From positions 2,603,656-2,667,655 of the forward strand of contig NZ_AP014815.1 of the NCBI RefSeq assembly GCF_001548095.1: a stretch of DNA of 64,000 bases, given 5' to 3'. This stretch comes from Geminocystis sp. NIES-3708 (GTDB lineage Bacteria; Cyanobacteriota; Cyanobacteriia; Cyanobacteriales; Cyanobacteriaceae). This document shows, piece by piece, positions 28,175 through 38,228 of this stretch; the first letter of the stretch is position 1; every line of letters begins with the position of its first letter. The translations under genes and the position numbers were made by a program. The notes below the pieces were generated by a model. It did not search any database. It worked only from the letters and a program-made list of their open reading frames with translations, and was not told the DNA's origin.

Positions 28175-30022
28175 TTACGCAATAGCCGCCATTTTCACTT
28201 CACTATTGTTAAGAATATCCTGCAATTCATCAGCATCAACAGTTTCTTTTTCAATCAACATATCTGCTAATTTGTCTAAAACTGCACGATTTTCTACTAA
28301 TACTTGTTTAGCTCTTTGATAAGCTGAATCTACTAATTTTTTGACCTCATCATCAATAGCTGAAGCTGTAGAATCAGAAAAATCACGATCAGATGCAATA
28401 TCACGTCCCATGAATACGTTACCATTTTGACGACCCAATGCTACAGGACCGAGACGATCGCTCATACCAAAACGGGTAATCATTTGACGAGCTACCCTTG
28501 CAACTTGTTGTAAATCGTTAGATGCACCTGTAGTTACTTCTTCTTCACCGAAAATAATTTCTTCAGCAATACGTCCACCTAAAGCCACAGCCATCTGATT
28601 TTGTAAGTAAGAACGAGAATACAAGCCAGATTCCATGCGATCTTCACTAGGAGTAAACCATGTTAAACCGCCTGCTCGTCCACGGGGAATAATACTTATT
28701 TTTTGAACGGGATCATAGTCAGGCATTAAAGCACCTACTAGAGCGTGTCCTGCCTCGTGATAAGCTACTAATTCTTTACGTTTTTGACTCATAACTCGGT
28801 TTTTCTTTTCAGGACCTGCTAATACTCTGTCAATAGCATCATTGATTTCATCCATGGAAATTTCAGTTAAGTTACGACGAGCAGCTAAAATCGCAGCCTC
28901 ATTGAGAAGGTTAGATAAATCTGCACCTGTGAATCCTGGAGTACGACGGGCGATTTTCTCTAATTCCACATCTGCACCTAAAATTTTGCCACGAGCGTGA
29001 ACATTAAGAATTTCTGTACGACCAGCGAAATCAGGACGATCAACTACTACTTGGCGATCAAAACGACCTGGACGCATTAAGGCTGAATCTAATACATCAG
29101 GGCGGTTAGTCGCTGCTACGATGATGATTCCAGTATTACCTTCAAAACCATCCATTTCTGTTAATAATTGGTTTAAAGTTTGCTCTCTTTCATCATTACC
29201 ACCACCTAAACCAGCACCCCGTTGACGACCTACTGCATCGATTTCATCTATAAATACGATACAGGGAGCATTTTGTTTAGCTTGTTCAAATAAATCACGA
29301 ACACGAGAAGCACCAACACCCACAAACATTTCGACAAACTCTGAACCAGAAATGCTGAAAAAAGGTACACCAGCTTCTCCTGCAACGGCTTTGGCTAAAA
29401 GGGTTTTACCAGTTCCCGGAGGACCAACTAATAATACACCTTTGGGAATTTTTGCACCAATGGCAGTGAAACGTTCACCATTTTTTAGAAAATCAACAAC
29501 TTCAGTTAATTCTAATTTAGCTTGTTCAATTCCCGCTACATCACTAAAAGTAACTTGAGTTTGAGGTTCCATTTGTACTCTAGCTTTGGATTTACCAAAG
29601 TTCATGGCTTGAGAGCCAGGTCCACTAGAAGCCCGACGGAGCAAGAAAAACAAACCAACTAATAGTAAAATTGGGAAAAATAAACTACTCAAAGCTCTAA
29701 ACCAGAAACTTTCGTCACTTTGAGGTAAAACGGAAATATCTACTTTGTTATTGGATAAGATATCGATTAATTGAGGATCATTTGGCAAATTTACTAAAAA
29801 TCTTTGTCCATCTCTGGCTGTAGCGACAGCAACACTGCGATCAGCACTCAAATTTACCCTTTCAACTTTATCACTTTGAACTTCATTAATAAATTCACTA
29901 TATTTCCAAGTTAACTGATTAGTCTGAGGACGATCTAAAAAAACCGTTCCGAGGGCAACGACAACTACCGCTAAAATTGCGTATAGTCCAACATTACGCC
30001 ATTTTTTATTACTTTTACTCAC
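28175..30022 (-). CDS. ftsH: ATP-dependent zinc metalloprotease FtsH (FtsH3-like)
   Basis: A membrane-bound AAA+ protease that extracts and degrades membrane proteins. 615 residues. TM1 is at ~11-30 and TM2 at ~105-127, flanking a periplasmic domain. The Walker A GPPGTGKT (~200), Walker [35 protein letters not shown] and zinc site HEAGH are all present. In cyanobacteria FtsH complexes turn over damaged D1; the length and absence of an extended tail suggest the FtsH3 (slr1604-like) paralogue, which is inference. The start is GTG 30022 with AGGAGG about 10 nt upstream. Confidence 0.96.
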   Translation of the reverse strand: MSKSNKKWRNVGLYAILAVVVVALGTVFLDRPQTNQLTWKYSEFINEVQSDKVERVNLSADRSVAVATARDGQRFLVNLPNDPQLIDILSNNKVDISVLPQSDESFWFRALSSLFFPILLLVGLFFLLRRASSGPGSQAMNFGKSKARVQMEPQTQVTFSDVAGIEQAKLELTEVVDFLKNGERFTAIGAKIPKGVLLVGPPGTGKTLLAKAVAGEAGVPFFSISGSEFVEMFVGVGASRVRDLFEQAKQNAPCIVFIDEIDAVGRQRGAGLGGGNDEREQTLNQLLTEMDGFEGNTGIIIVAATNRPDVLDSALMRPGRFDRQVVVDRPDFAGRTEILNVHARGKILGADVELEKIARRTPGFTGADLSNLLNEAAILAARRNLTEISMDEINDAIDRVLAGPEKKNRVMSQKRKELVAYHEAGHALVGALMPDYDPVQKISIIPRGRAGGLTWFTPSEDRMESGLYSRSYLQNQMAVALGGRIAEEIIFGEEEVTTGASNDLQQVARVARQMITRFGMSDRLGPVALGRQNGNVFMGRDIASDRDFSDSTASAIDDEVKKLVDSAYQRAKQVLVENRAVLDKLADMLIEKETVDADELQDILNNSEVKMAAIA

Positions 30023-30137
30023 AGGTGGATAGCCTCCTAATTTATTTATACTTATTTTATCAATTACTCTTATGAATGCGAGTTTTGAGGTTATTATTAC
30101 TATCTTTAAATTCTATGTTAACTTATGTTAAGAATTT

Positions 30138-30389
30138 TTAGGTTAATTTCTCAGAATTTAGATTAGTAGTTGATAGTTGAGAGTTGGCGTAATAAGCGTA
30201 ATAAACAATTTGCTCTTTGGTATAAATAAAAAAAGGAGAAGATTTAACTTCCCCTTCTTGATTACTTTTGAGTTTATTTTTTAACATTTTCAGGCGTTTT
30301 TGCCATTGTTTTTTCTTCGCATAACCCCCCTTTCCTTTATCGTTTCTTCCTTCTCGTCTTGGAGATTCCCAACGTTTTAACCTTGGCAT
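30138..30389 (-). CDS. Small basic protein, unknown
   Basis: About 83 residues from ATG 30389 (a GTG at 30395 would add two). The first ~45 residues are strongly basic (MPRLKRWESPRREGRNDKGK, YAKKKQWQKRLKMLKNKL) and look like a conserved nucleic-acid- or ribosome-associated segment. The C-terminal half (FFIYTKEQIVYYAYYANSQL) is less typical. There is no strong ribosome site. It is upstream of and codirectional with ftsH, with a 115-bp gap. Plausible but unproven gene. Confidence 0.5.
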   Translation of the reverse strand: MPRLKRWESPRREGRNDKGKGGYAKKKQWQKRLKMLKNKLKSNQEGEVKSSPFFIYTKEQIVYYAYYANSQLSTTNLNSEKLT

Positions 30390-30469
30390 AGTCACATACT
30401 GCTTCTAATACACTAAAATCTATATTAGCAAATAAATCTCAATGTTCAACAGAAAAACGAACTTCTATC

Positions 30470-31021
30470 ATGTATAGCGAAGAAATATTATTTCGCCGAT
30501 CGCCAAAAGCTCCTTTTGATCGTCGTGCTTATGCGTTTTTAATTGATTTTATAGTAGTTTGGTTAATATCTTCTCTTGTTACTAATATTTTCTTAGAATT
30601 TTTTGTCTTTACATTACTTTGGTGGATTTTGAGGGTAATTATAGTAGATAAAAATAAAGGACAAAGTTTAGGGCGTTGGACAATGGACTTAAAAATAATA
30701 GATCTTCGTTTTAATCGTCTTCCTTCTTTGCTCACCTTAACCAAAAGAGAAGGTACTGTTGCTATAGGAGCATTTTTAGCCATGATTGCCTTAAAAATTA
30801 ACTTTCAAGATTTTTTATTGATGATGTTATTTGCAACTCCTTTGCTTCTTGATGGATTGACTATTTTTACCGATGATCAATATAATCAATCATTTCACGA
30901 TCGCATTAGTGGTACGATGATTACTCAAACAAAAAGAGGATTTTCACTGGATTTAAGACTGAAAAAGTTATTTAAAGAAGCAAGAAAAACTTGGCAAAAA
31001 AATAGAAAAAAATACAAATAA
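30470..31021 (+). CDS. RDD-family membrane protein
   Basis: 183 residues beginning with a short cytoplasmic segment then APFDRRAYAFLIDFIVVWLI, whose Arg and Asp pair are the family signature (R..A...D). About three to four transmembrane helices, with GQSLGRWTMDLKI in the loop and a Lys/Arg-rich cytoplasmic tail (RLKKLFKEARKTWQKNRKK). RDD proteins are of mixed function, some being ion transporters. murD follows 62 bp downstream on the same strand. Confidence 0.85.
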   Translation: MYSEEILFRRSPKAPFDRRAYAFLIDFIVVWLISSLVTNIFLEFFVFTLLWWILRVIIVDKNKGQSLGRWTMDLKIIDLRFNRLPSLLTLTKREGTVAIGAFLAMIALKINFQDFLLMMLFATPLLLDGLTIFTDDQYNQSFHDRISGTMITQTKRGFSLDLRLKKLFKEARKTWQKNRKKYK

Positions 31022-31083
31022 CCAGTTAAAATTGAAAAACTATCTTTTAGTAATTGATTAGTTATATTATTAATAATAAATAA

Positions 31084-32445
31084 ATGGGTAACGTTAATAT
31101 TATTGGATTGGGAAAATCAGGTATTGCAGCGGCTAAAATTTTAAGAAAAAAAAATCATGAAGTAACCATTTATGATAGTTCGACATCAGAATCTTTAGAA
31201 AAAATCAAAAACAATCTTGCCCAAGAAGATATTTTAGTTAAATTAGGACAAACTATAGATCTAAATACTCAACATCAACCAGATTTAATTGTTGTCAGTC
31301 CGGGTGTAGCTTATGATATTCCTATCCTCGTGGAAGCAAGAAACAAAGGAATCAAAACTATTGGTGAAATGGAATTAGCATGGCAGTATCTCAAATCTTA
31401 TCCTTGGATTGGCATCACTGGCACAAACGGTAAAACAACTACGACAGCATTAATTGAAGCTATGTTAAAAGCAGGAGGAATAAAAACTTCAGCCTGTGGA
31501 AACATAGGTTATGCCGCTTGTGAATTAGCTTTATCAGCCATGGAAAATCCTCCTGAATGGGTAGTAGCAGAAATTAGTAGTTATCAGATAGAATCCTCGG
31601 CAGAATTATCTCCTAAAATTGGTGTTTGGACAACTTTTACTCCAGATCATTTAGCTAGACATAAAACTCTTGAAAATTATCGTCAGATTAAAGCTAGTTT
31701 ACTACAAAGATCTAATGCTAAAATTTTAAATGGAGATGATATTTATTTACATAATTTTGGTTTAAATTTAGACTGGAAAAATATTTATTGGACAAGTATA
31801 AAAGGAAAAGATTTTTTATTAGGAGACATAGAAAAAGGAGTTTATTTAGAAGACTCTTGGATTGTTGCATTTAAAGAATTAATTGCACCAATTTCACTAT
31901 TTAAAATGGTAGGAAAACACAACTTACAAAATCTTTTAATGGCCACTGCCGCCGCAAAATTAGCAGGAGTTACTAAAAGTTCGATTGTTGAAACAATATC
32001 ATCTTTTACGGGGGTGTCTCACCGATTAGAATTAATTACAACTATCAACGGAATTGATTATATAAATGATAGTAAAGCTACTAATTATGATGCTGCTGAA
32101 GTTGGTTTAGACTCTGTGAAATCTCCCGTAATTTTAATTGCTGGAGGAGAAGCTAAAGAGGGTGATGATAATGCTTGGATAAATAAAATCAAGGAAAAAT
32201 GTATTTCAGTTTTATTAATTGGTGATGCAGCAGATTTATTTGCAGAAAAGTTAGAAAAAGTAGGTTTTAAAGAATATGAAATTGTCAAAACAATGGACAA
32301 AGCTATATCTAGAGGAAAAGAATTAGCTGAAGAAAAAAAAGCAAAAGTTGTATTACTTTCCCCAGCTTGTGCCAGTTTTGATCAATACTCTAGTTTTGAA
32401 CATCGAGGGGATGATTTTCGAGAAATATGTCTAAAAATTAAATAA
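31084..32445 (+). CDS. murD: UDP-N-acetylmuramoyl-L-alanine--D-glutamate ligase
   Basis: Adds D-glutamate to UDP-MurNAc-L-Ala in cytoplasmic peptidoglycan synthesis. 453 residues, normal for MurD. The Rossmann-like N-terminal domain starts VNIIGLGKSGIAAAKIL, the ATP loop GTNGKTT is at residues 113-119, and the central domain has VWTTFTPDHLARH. NDSKATNYDAAEVGL marks the MurD C-terminal active site (~330). murF is 23 kb away in the same orientation. Confidence 0.97.
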   Translation: MGNVNIIGLGKSGIAAAKILRKKNHEVTIYDSSTSESLEKIKNNLAQEDILVKLGQTIDLNTQHQPDLIVVSPGVAYDIPILVEARNKGIKTIGEMELAWQYLKSYPWIGITGTNGKTTTTALIEAMLKAGGIKTSACGNIGYAACELALSAMENPPEWVVAEISSYQIESSAELSPKIGVWTTFTPDHLARHKTLENYRQIKASLLQRSNAKILNGDDIYLHNFGLNLDWKNIYWTSIKGKDFLLGDIEKGVYLEDSWIVAFKELIAPISLFKMVGKHNLQNLLMATAAAKLAGVTKSSIVETISSFTGVSHRLELITTINGIDYINDSKATNYDAAEVGLDSVKSPVILIAGGEAKEGDDNAWINKIKEKCISVLLIGDAADLFAEKLEKVGFKEYEIVKTMDKAISRGKELAEEKKAKVVLLSPACASFDQYSSFEHRGDDFREICLKIK

Positions 32446-32575
32446 TTTTTTCTTAATCTGATTATGATTAAAAGTAATAGGTAGCAAGTCATAAGCAATA
32501 GTTTTATTATTTTAAAAATAGGATATATTTCCTAGATTTTAGTATGATAAAACTAATATAAAATATCAATTCATC

Positions 32576-33187
32576 TTAAAATTCTATTCCTGCTTGTGCC
32601 TTAATTCCTTGTTCTTTAAAAGGATGCTTTATCAGTTTCATTTCTGTTACTAAATCTGCTGTTTCAATTAACTCAGATTTTGCACCTCTCCCTGTTAAAA
32701 TCACATGAGTATTATCAGGTTTCTGTGCTAAAATTTCCAAAACATCATCAAGGTTTAAATAATTTAATTTTAAAGCAATATTAATCTCATCTAATAATAT
32801 TAATTTATACTCAGGATTAAGGATAAAATCTTTTGCTTTTTCCCATGCTTTATTTGCCGCTAAAATATCTTTTTCTCTATCTTGAGTTTCCCACGTAAAA
32901 CCTTCCCCCATAGCATAAAACTCTAATTGATCTGACCATTTTTCTAATACTTCTTTTTCTGCTGGTTGCCATGCACCTTTAATAAATTGTACGATCGCCA
33001 CCTTGTACCCATGACCTAACGAACGAATGACCATCCCTAAAGCGGCGGTAGTTTTACCCTTGCCATTTCCAGTATGCACAATGATTAAGCCTTTTTCATC
33101 GGTCATTTTAGCCAAACGTTGAACTTGAACTTCCTTACGACGTTGCATTTTTCGCTTGTATTCACTGTCAGTTAATTGAAAATTCAT
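32576..33187 (-). CDS. cobO: Cob(I)yrinic acid a,c-diamide adenosyltransferase
   Basis: Transfers the adenosyl group of ATP to the cobalt of corrinoids (BtuR/CobO/CobA type), making adenosylcobalamin precursors. 203 residues. It has the unusual P-loop GNGKGKTT (residues 40-47), AIVQFIKGAW, LILLDEINIALK and HVILTGRGA, all typical of CobO. The N-terminal basic helix (KRKMQRRKEVQVQRLAKM) is common in the family. It stands alone between murD (convergent) and psbA (divergent). Confidence 0.95.
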   Translation of the reverse strand: MNFQLTDSEYKRKMQRRKEVQVQRLAKMTDEKGLIIVHTGNGKGKTTAALGMVIRSLGHGYKVAIVQFIKGAWQPAEKEVLEKWSDQLEFYAMGEGFTWETQDREKDILAANKAWEKAKDFILNPEYKLILLDEINIALKLNYLNLDDVLEILAQKPDNTHVILTGRGAKSELIETADLVTEMKLIKHPFKEQGIKAQAGIEF

Positions 33188-33655
33188 GAAAATTTATTTT
33201 TTTTGATTTAATTTTTTTCAATTTTAACGGTAAAACAGTCGCTGAAATTAAATATTAATAATATTCTGTTATTTTTTCTCTTCAAGTTTTCTCATTACCT
33301 TAATCATTAGTTGAGATTCTCATAGAAATAGATTTATAAGATTTTAAAAGTTAAGTAGCTAGTAGTATTTTTATAAACTTTAAATCCCATTCATATTCGC
33401 TATTTTCCTTCTGCCCTAGGCTTCCTGTTTTATTTTTACCCTTAAAGATAAGAATCAATTACAGTAAGGTAATAATCAATTATTTCTATTTTTTCATCAA
33501 AAACAGACAAAACAAACTTTAAAAAATCAAAAATAAAAAAACTATCTGAAAAAACTTGACAAAACTTTATAAATCTCTTATTATGTTAACTATAGTGAGA
33601 AATCGCTTAATAGTACCTCGAAAATATCATACTCAAATAAAGAAATCATAAAAAG
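33188..33655. other. 468-bp psbA upstream region
   Basis: Divergent intergenic region between cobO and psbA. The psbA promoter is near 33556-33584 (listed separately). The remaining ~350 bp are AT-rich with no ORF or RNA gene visible and presumably hold the cobO promoter and psbA light-response elements. Confidence 0.5.
33556..33584 (+). promoter_or_regulatory. psbA promoter, sigma-70 type
   Basis: A perfect -35 box TTGACA (33556-33561), a 17-nt spacer and -10 box TATTAT (33579-33584) predict a transcript start near 33591 and a leader of about 65 nt. This resembles the strong promoters of other cyanobacterial psbA genes. Confidence 0.75.
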
Positions 33656-34723
33656 ATGACTACCACTTTACAGCAACAACAGTCTTCCGCATGGGAGCAG
33701 TTTTGTCAGTGGATCACTTCTACCAACAACCGCTTATATGTAGGTTGGTTCGGTACTTTAATGATCCCTACCCTCTTAACTGCAACTACCTGTTTTATCA
33801 TCGCATTTATCGCAGCTCCTCCCGTTGACATTGACGGTATTCGTGAGCCTGTAGCTGGATCCTTACTCTATGGAAACAACATCATCTCTGGTGCGGTTGT
33901 TCCTTCTAGTAATGCCATCGGTCTTCACTTCTACCCTATTTGGGAAGCAGCATCTTTAGATGAATGGTTATATAACGGTGGTCCTTACCAGTTAGTAGTA
34001 TTCCACTTCTTGATCGGTATCTTTTGTTATATGGGTCGTCAGTGGGAACTATCTTTCCGTTTAGGAATGCGTCCTTGGATCTGTGTTGCTTATTCTGCAC
34101 CTGTATCTGCTGCTACTGCTGTATTCTTAATCTACCCCATCGGTCAAGGTTCTTTCTCTGATGGTATGCCTTTAGGAATCTCTGGAACATTTAACTTCAT
34201 GTTTGTATTCCAAGCTGAGCACAACATTTTAATGCACCCCTTCCATATGTTAGGAGTGGCAGGTGTTTTCGGTGGATCTTTATTCTCCGCGATGCACGGT
34301 TCTTTAGTAACTTCTTCCTTAGTGCGTGAAACCACTGAAACTGAATCTCAAAACTACGGTTACAAGTTCGGTCAAGAAGAAGAAACCTACAATATCGTAG
34401 CGGCACATGGATACTTTGGTCGTTTAATCTTCCAATATGCATCCTTCAACAACAGTCGTGCGTTACACTTCTTCTTAGGTGCATGGCCTGTAATTGGTAT
34501 TTGGTTCACCGCAATGGGTGTAAGTACCATGGCATTTAACCTCAACGGTTTCAATTTCAACCAGTCTATCTTAGATAGTCAAGGTCATGTAATTGGAACT
34601 TGGGCAGATGTGTTAAACCGTGCAAACATCGGTATCGAAGTAATGCACGAGCGTAACGCTCACAACTTCCCCTTAGATTTAGCAAGTGCAGAGCCTGTAT
34701 CTGCTCCTGTAATCAACGGTTAA
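33656..34723 (+). CDS. psbA: Photosystem II D1 protein
   Basis: The D1 reaction-centre subunit, thylakoid membrane, five transmembrane helices. 355 residues, so numbering is one less than standard D1 (360 residues). Using standard numbers: TyrZ Y161, D170, E189, H190, H332, E333, H337, D342 and A344 are all present, so this is a water-oxidising D1 and not a rogue or ChlF form. G80, F158 and T286 exclude the microaerobic D1' type. Q130 is the low-light-type residue, while A270 (usually Ser) and F184 (usually Ile/Leu) are variant. The C-terminal extension removed by CtpA has only 12 residues, against 16 in many cyanobacteria. A strong promoter and terminator bracket the gene, which is monocistronic. 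Confidence 0.98.
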   Translation: MTTTLQQQQSSAWEQFCQWITSTNNRLYVGWFGTLMIPTLLTATTCFIIAFIAAPPVDIDGIREPVAGSLLYGNNIISGAVVPSSNAIGLHFYPIWEAASLDEWLYNGGPYQLVVFHFLIGIFCYMGRQWELSFRLGMRPWICVAYSAPVSAATAVFLIYPIGQGSFSDGMPLGISGTFNFMFVFQAEHNILMHPFHMLGVAGVFGGSLFSAMHGSLVTSSLVRETTETESQNYGYKFGQEEETYNIVAAHGYFGRLIFQYASFNNSRALHFFLGAWPVIGIWFTAMGVSTMAFNLNGFNFNQSILDSQGHVIGTWADVLNRANIGIEVMHERNAHNFPLDLASAEPVSAPVING

Positions 34724-34750
34724 GTTATAGTTTAAAAAACTAAATAATAA

Positions 34751-34790
34751 TCAAAAAGCACTCTCTATTAACTTAGGGGGTGCTTTTTGA
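34751..34790 (+). terminator. psbA terminator, overlapping the end of cofG
   Basis: TCAAAAAGCAC (34751-34761) pairs perfectly with GTGCTTTTTGA (34780-34790), an 11-bp stem with an 18-nt loop; the T-run lies in the 3' arm. Its symmetry suits termination in both directions. The cofG stop codon (34768) lies in the loop, so the last codons of cofG are part of the hairpin. Confidence 0.8.
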
Positions 34791-35715
34791 TGTTTATTTT
34801 TTGCTCTTCTATCAGCCAAGAATAATATTGAGGATATACGGGTAAACGAGGTTTCAAATCCCAACCTGCTCGATTGAGAATTTTGGTGATAATTTCGATG
34901 TTTTGATGGTGATAGTCAGGGTTGACTTCATCTTTTGGCACAATTCCGCCTAAATCTCTTATTCCCAATTCTAAACATTTTAATAGTGTTTCTTCTGTAG
35001 TGATTAAATTAGGTGGTATTTGTAAGGTAATATCAGAAGGTAAAATATCACGGGCGATGGCAATTATTTCTAAAATTTCTGTTTGAGTGATAGATTTTTT
35101 TTGTAATTCTTCTTGCGAACCTTGACAATAAGGTTGTAGTATTACTTCTTGGATATGACCCCATTTTTTATGTATTTTAGCTATTGTTTTTAAACTTTCT
35201 ATTCGATCGTCTAAAGTTTCACCAATGCCTAAAAGAATTCCTGTGGTGAAAGGAATTTTTAGGATACCAGCCCATTCTAGCTGTTGTAATCGTAATTCAG
35301 GGATTTTGCTAGGGGCATGAAGATGGACTGTATTTAATAAATTAGGATTTAACTGTTCTAGCATCAACCCCATAGATACATTAACTTGTTTGAGTAAAGA
35401 CATTTCCTCAAAATTCAAAACTCCAGCATTGGTATGGGGAAAAAATCCCATGTCTAATGCCAATTTTCCTAAATCATAAATTCGCTTTATCCAATCTTTT
35501 CTTCGGCTAGATTTTGGGTGTATCTCTCCACTTAAGATTAAAATTTCAATGACTTTTTTATTATCAAGATTAGCAAGGATATTTTTAGCTTTATTTAATT
35601 CTAACCAAGGACTTTGATTAGAATCAGTCCTAAAATTACAATAACTGCAACGATTAAAACACTCATAGGTTGGTACAATAGTAAAAGCAGGACTATAGGT
35701 AATTATTTTAGACAT
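34768..35715 (-). CDS. cofG: 7,8-didemethyl-8-hydroxy-5-deazariboflavin synthase, CofG subunit
   Basis: The radical-SAM half of FO synthase, which with CofH makes the deazaflavin FO. In cyanobacteria FO serves mainly as the antenna of DNA photolyase (established for the family). 315 residues with the radical-SAM cluster site CFNRCSYC (Cys19, Cys23, Cys26) and a CofG-like tail with GIRDLGGIVPKDEVNP. cofH is not in the window. A RodZ-like gene lies 29 bp upstream on the same strand. Confidence 0.93.
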   Translation of the reverse strand: MSKIITYSPAFTIVPTYECFNRCSYCNFRTDSNQSPWLELNKAKNILANLDNKKVIEILILSGEIHPKSSRRKDWIKRIYDLGKLALDMGFFPHTNAGVLNFEEMSLLKQVNVSMGLMLEQLNPNLLNTVHLHAPSKIPELRLQQLEWAGILKIPFTTGILLGIGETLDDRIESLKTIAKIHKKWGHIQEVILQPYCQGSQEELQKKSITQTEILEIIAIARDILPSDITLQIPPNLITTEETLLKCLELGIRDLGGIVPKDEVNPDYHHQNIEIITKILNRAGWDLKPRLPVYPQYYSWLIEEQKINIKKHPLS

Positions 35716-35744
35716 TTTATTATTATGATGTATCTAAAAACAAA

Positions 35745-36566
35745 TTAAGATTGAGAAGGTAACTCAAAAGTAGCATTAGTGACTTGTCCTGATTTACCTA
35801 ATATCTTCGGGTTTTCATCATTAACGGTAACAATTAAACCTCCAGCATTACCAGCACGAATAGTAACTTTTTGTTTTCCACTCCATTCTTTTTCTAATCC
35901 TTTAGTGAGAATACCTTCAAAAATTGGTTTTTCATCAACAATAATTTTTACCCAAGAATCTTCTTTTACTGTTATTTTGACAATTAATTCTGTGGGAATG
36001 GGTGTTTTTTCTTCTTTTTTCTCCACAATTGGTGTTGCTTTTGGAGAAGTATTCACAGATGGATTATTTGTCGATGGAATGTTAGTTTCAATTATTTGTT
36101 TTTGAGGTACTTTTATTTGGGTAAATTGAGCAGATTCTAAAATATTACTTAAACTTCTAATGGAAAAAAAGAGTATTAAAAAGTAAAAGAAATATAAATG
36201 TTGAGGTTTAAAATTGAGATTTAATTTAAAATTAAACGATTCAAAAGAAGACTTTTTGTTATAAACTTTAGGATTTAATTGAGTTGAAAATTGATTACTA
36301 ATATCTTCACCATTTAATTTAAGAAAGTTAGCATATTTTTTTATTAATTGTTTAATAAAAACTGGTTCAGGCAAAGCCTGTAAATTAGCTGATTCGAGAG
36401 CATTAATAATCGTTATGGGAATATGTAGTTGATTTGAAATTATATCTTTATCAAGATTTTTTTCTATTCTAGCTTGTTTAAGTTGAATACTAATTAACTG
36501 TAATTGTTCTTGTCTGATACTGTTATAATCGGTAATTTTCTCTGTATTTTTATTTAAAAATTTCAT
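35745..36566 (-). CDS. RodZ-like helix-turn-helix membrane protein
   Basis: 273 residues. A cytoplasmic HTH domain (~15-95; IRQEQLQLISIQLKQARIEK, IPITIINALESANLQALPEP) is followed by a basic linker, one transmembrane segment (~123-143) and an extracytoplasmic DUF4115-type domain (SWVKIIVDEKPIFEG, KVTIRAGNAGGLIVTVN). This is RodZ architecture; RodZ links MreB to the cell-wall machinery and controls rod shape. In a coccoid cyanobacterium the role may differ. It lies in a run with the pseudouridine synthase gene (upstream) and cofG (downstream), gaps of 28 and 29 bp. Confidence 0.82.
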   Translation of the reverse strand: MKFLNKNTEKITDYNSIRQEQLQLISIQLKQARIEKNLDKDIISNQLHIPITIINALESANLQALPEPVFIKQLIKKYANFLKLNGEDISNQFSTQLNPKVYNKKSSFESFNFKLNLNFKPQHLYFFYFLILFFSIRSLSNILESAQFTQIKVPQKQIIETNIPSTNNPSVNTSPKATPIVEKKEEKTPIPTELIVKITVKEDSWVKIIVDEKPIFEGILTKGLEKEWSGKQKVTIRAGNAGGLIVTVNDENPKILGKSGQVTNATFELPSQS

Positions 36567-36594
36567 GGTTAATTTTACTCTTATATAAAATAAT

Positions 36595-37341
36595 TTAATT
36601 TTTAGATATGGCTTTAACAGTTTTTTTTAAATCAGAAATTTCTTGCATGGTTAAATTTCGATATTTTCCAGAAGATAAAGAAGCTATTTTAATTGAGCCA
36701 ATGGCTTTTCGATGTAAACTAAATACAGGATAACCAAATAATTCTGCTATTCTCCGAATTTGACGATTACGCCCTTCCCATAGCATAATTTCCATCTGTG
36801 TTTGGTTACCACTTCTTTTATTAATAATAATTTCTGTAGGTAAGGTTTGTTTTCCTTCCCACATAAATCCTTCTGACCATTGCTGTATAATTTGATTTGG
36901 TATATTACCTTCTAGGGTGACAAGATAAGTTTTAGGGAGATGATAACGAGGATGCGTTAAACTAAGGGTTAATGAACCATCATTAGTTAATAATAATGCA
37001 CCTGTAGAATTACGATCAAGTCTGCCAACTGGATGTATTCCTTTTCCTGATTTTAAATGAGATGGCAGCAAATCCATTACAGTTTTTCTTCCTTGAGGAT
37101 CATCACAAGTACTAATATACCCTTTTGGCTTATTTAAAAGTAAATAAATTAATCGAGGACGATAGTCATTAGTTAATATTTTACCATCTACCTCTATTTT
37201 ATCTTTTACCGCATCGGCTTTGTCACCCAATTGAGTTATAACACCATTGACTTTTACTCTTCTTTGGGTAATCATGGTTTCGGCTTCTCGACGGGAGGCA
37301 ATTCCCCATTCTCTTAAAATTTTTTGGATTCTTTCTGACAT
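36595..37341 (-). CDS. rRNA pseudouridine synthase, RsuA/RluB family
   Basis: Converts a specific uridine of rRNA to pseudouridine. 248 residues: an N-terminal S4 RNA-binding domain (RIQKILREWGIASRREAETM), then the catalytic domain with GRLDRNSTGALLLTNDG holding catalytic Asp109 and the C-terminal WEGRNRQIRRIAELFGYPV motif. RluB-like (23S U2605) is most likely, but RsuA and RluB-E are hard to tell apart without alignment. It is the first gene of a probable operon with the RodZ-like gene and cofG. Confidence 0.92.
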   Translation of the reverse strand: MSERIQKILREWGIASRREAETMITQRRVKVNGVITQLGDKADAVKDKIEVDGKILTNDYRPRLIYLLLNKPKGYISTCDDPQGRKTVMDLLPSHLKSGKGIHPVGRLDRNSTGALLLTNDGSLTLSLTHPRYHLPKTYLVTLEGNIPNQIIQQWSEGFMWEGKQTLPTEIIINKRSGNQTQMEIMLWEGRNRQIRRIAELFGYPVFSLHRKAIGSIKIASLSSGKYRNLTMQEISDLKKTVKAISKN

Positions 37342-37427
37342 TAATTTTTTCCTTGATTTGTTATCTCTATAATGAATTAGTAGAATATTAAGTTTAATGG
37401 GTAAATGTAAAATTAATCTTAAATTTA

Positions 37428-38147
37428 ATGGCTATTAAAAATAAATCGGAAATTATTTCTCATATTCTCACTCCTGCGATCAAATTTTGGTTGCGATCGC
37501 AGTTACAAGCTGTAGAAGATTTAAACATAGAAATTCATGGAGGGGATAAACAAATATTAACAGGAAAAATCGATCAGGTTTCTTTGCAAACGAAAAAAGC
37601 TATTTATCAGGGAATTCATGTGAGTAAAGCCGCCGTTAATACGAAAAATATTGCCATAAATTTAGGAGGTATATTAAGGGGAAAACCTTTAAAATTATTG
37701 CAACCAATATTTGTTAATGGAGAAATAATTTTAACCTTAGATGATATTCAAACTTCTCTTAATTCGAATCTTTTACATCAAGGATTAATTGACTTAGTTC
37801 ATTTATTATTAGAGCATGAAAAAATAGACAATTTTGAGCAAATATTGAGCAAATATGAGTTTGATTGGCAAGATATAATTTTACACGATGATAAATTTAT
37901 TTTAAAAGCTATATTGACGAATAATCAACGGGAAAATGCCGATTTAATCTTAACTTCTAGCTTAACTTTAAAAGATGATCATACTTTACTATTTAATCCC
38001 ATAGAAATTGACAAAATTCCTGATTTAGAAACGATTGTTATTAATAATTTTGAAGTAGATTTAGGCAATGATGTAGCTTTGGCACAACTAACCTTAAATT
38101 CTGATAAATTATCTTGTTTTGGCAAAATAAAAATAATAAGTGAATAA
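37428..38147 (+). CDS. DUF2993 (LmeA-type) lipid-binding-like protein
   Basis: A 239-residue protein of the DUF2993/LmeA group, widespread in cyanobacteria. Characteristic parts are LKSQLQAVEDLNIEI-like start (here LRSQLQAVEDLNIEIHG), ILTGKIDQVSLQTKKAIYQG, HVSKAAVNTKNIAINLGGIL and KPLKLLQPIFVNGEI. There is no clear signal peptide. Actinobacterial relatives bind phospholipid in the periplasm; the cyanobacterial role is not established. It is divergent from the pseudouridine synthase gene. Confidence 0.8.
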   Translation: MAIKNKSEIISHILTPAIKFWLRSQLQAVEDLNIEIHGGDKQILTGKIDQVSLQTKKAIYQGIHVSKAAVNTKNIAINLGGILRGKPLKLLQPIFVNGEIILTLDDIQTSLNSNLLHQGLIDLVHLLLEHEKIDNFEQILSKYEFDWQDIILHDDKFILKAILTNNQRENADLILTSSLTLKDDHTLLFNPIEIDKIPDLETIVINNFEVDLGNDVALAQLTLNSDKLSCFGKIKIISE

Positions 38148-38228
38148 TCAAGAATTTGTAGGGGCGAATGACATTCCCTTAAGGAATTTTTAAGTTACCA
38201 TGAATCTTAAAATGTCTAAAAAAGCTCT

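Noticed and set aside
33656-34723. Rogue D1 or chlorophyll f synthase
   Set aside because: All Mn-cluster ligands (D170, E189, H332, E333, H337, D342, A344) and TyrZ are present.
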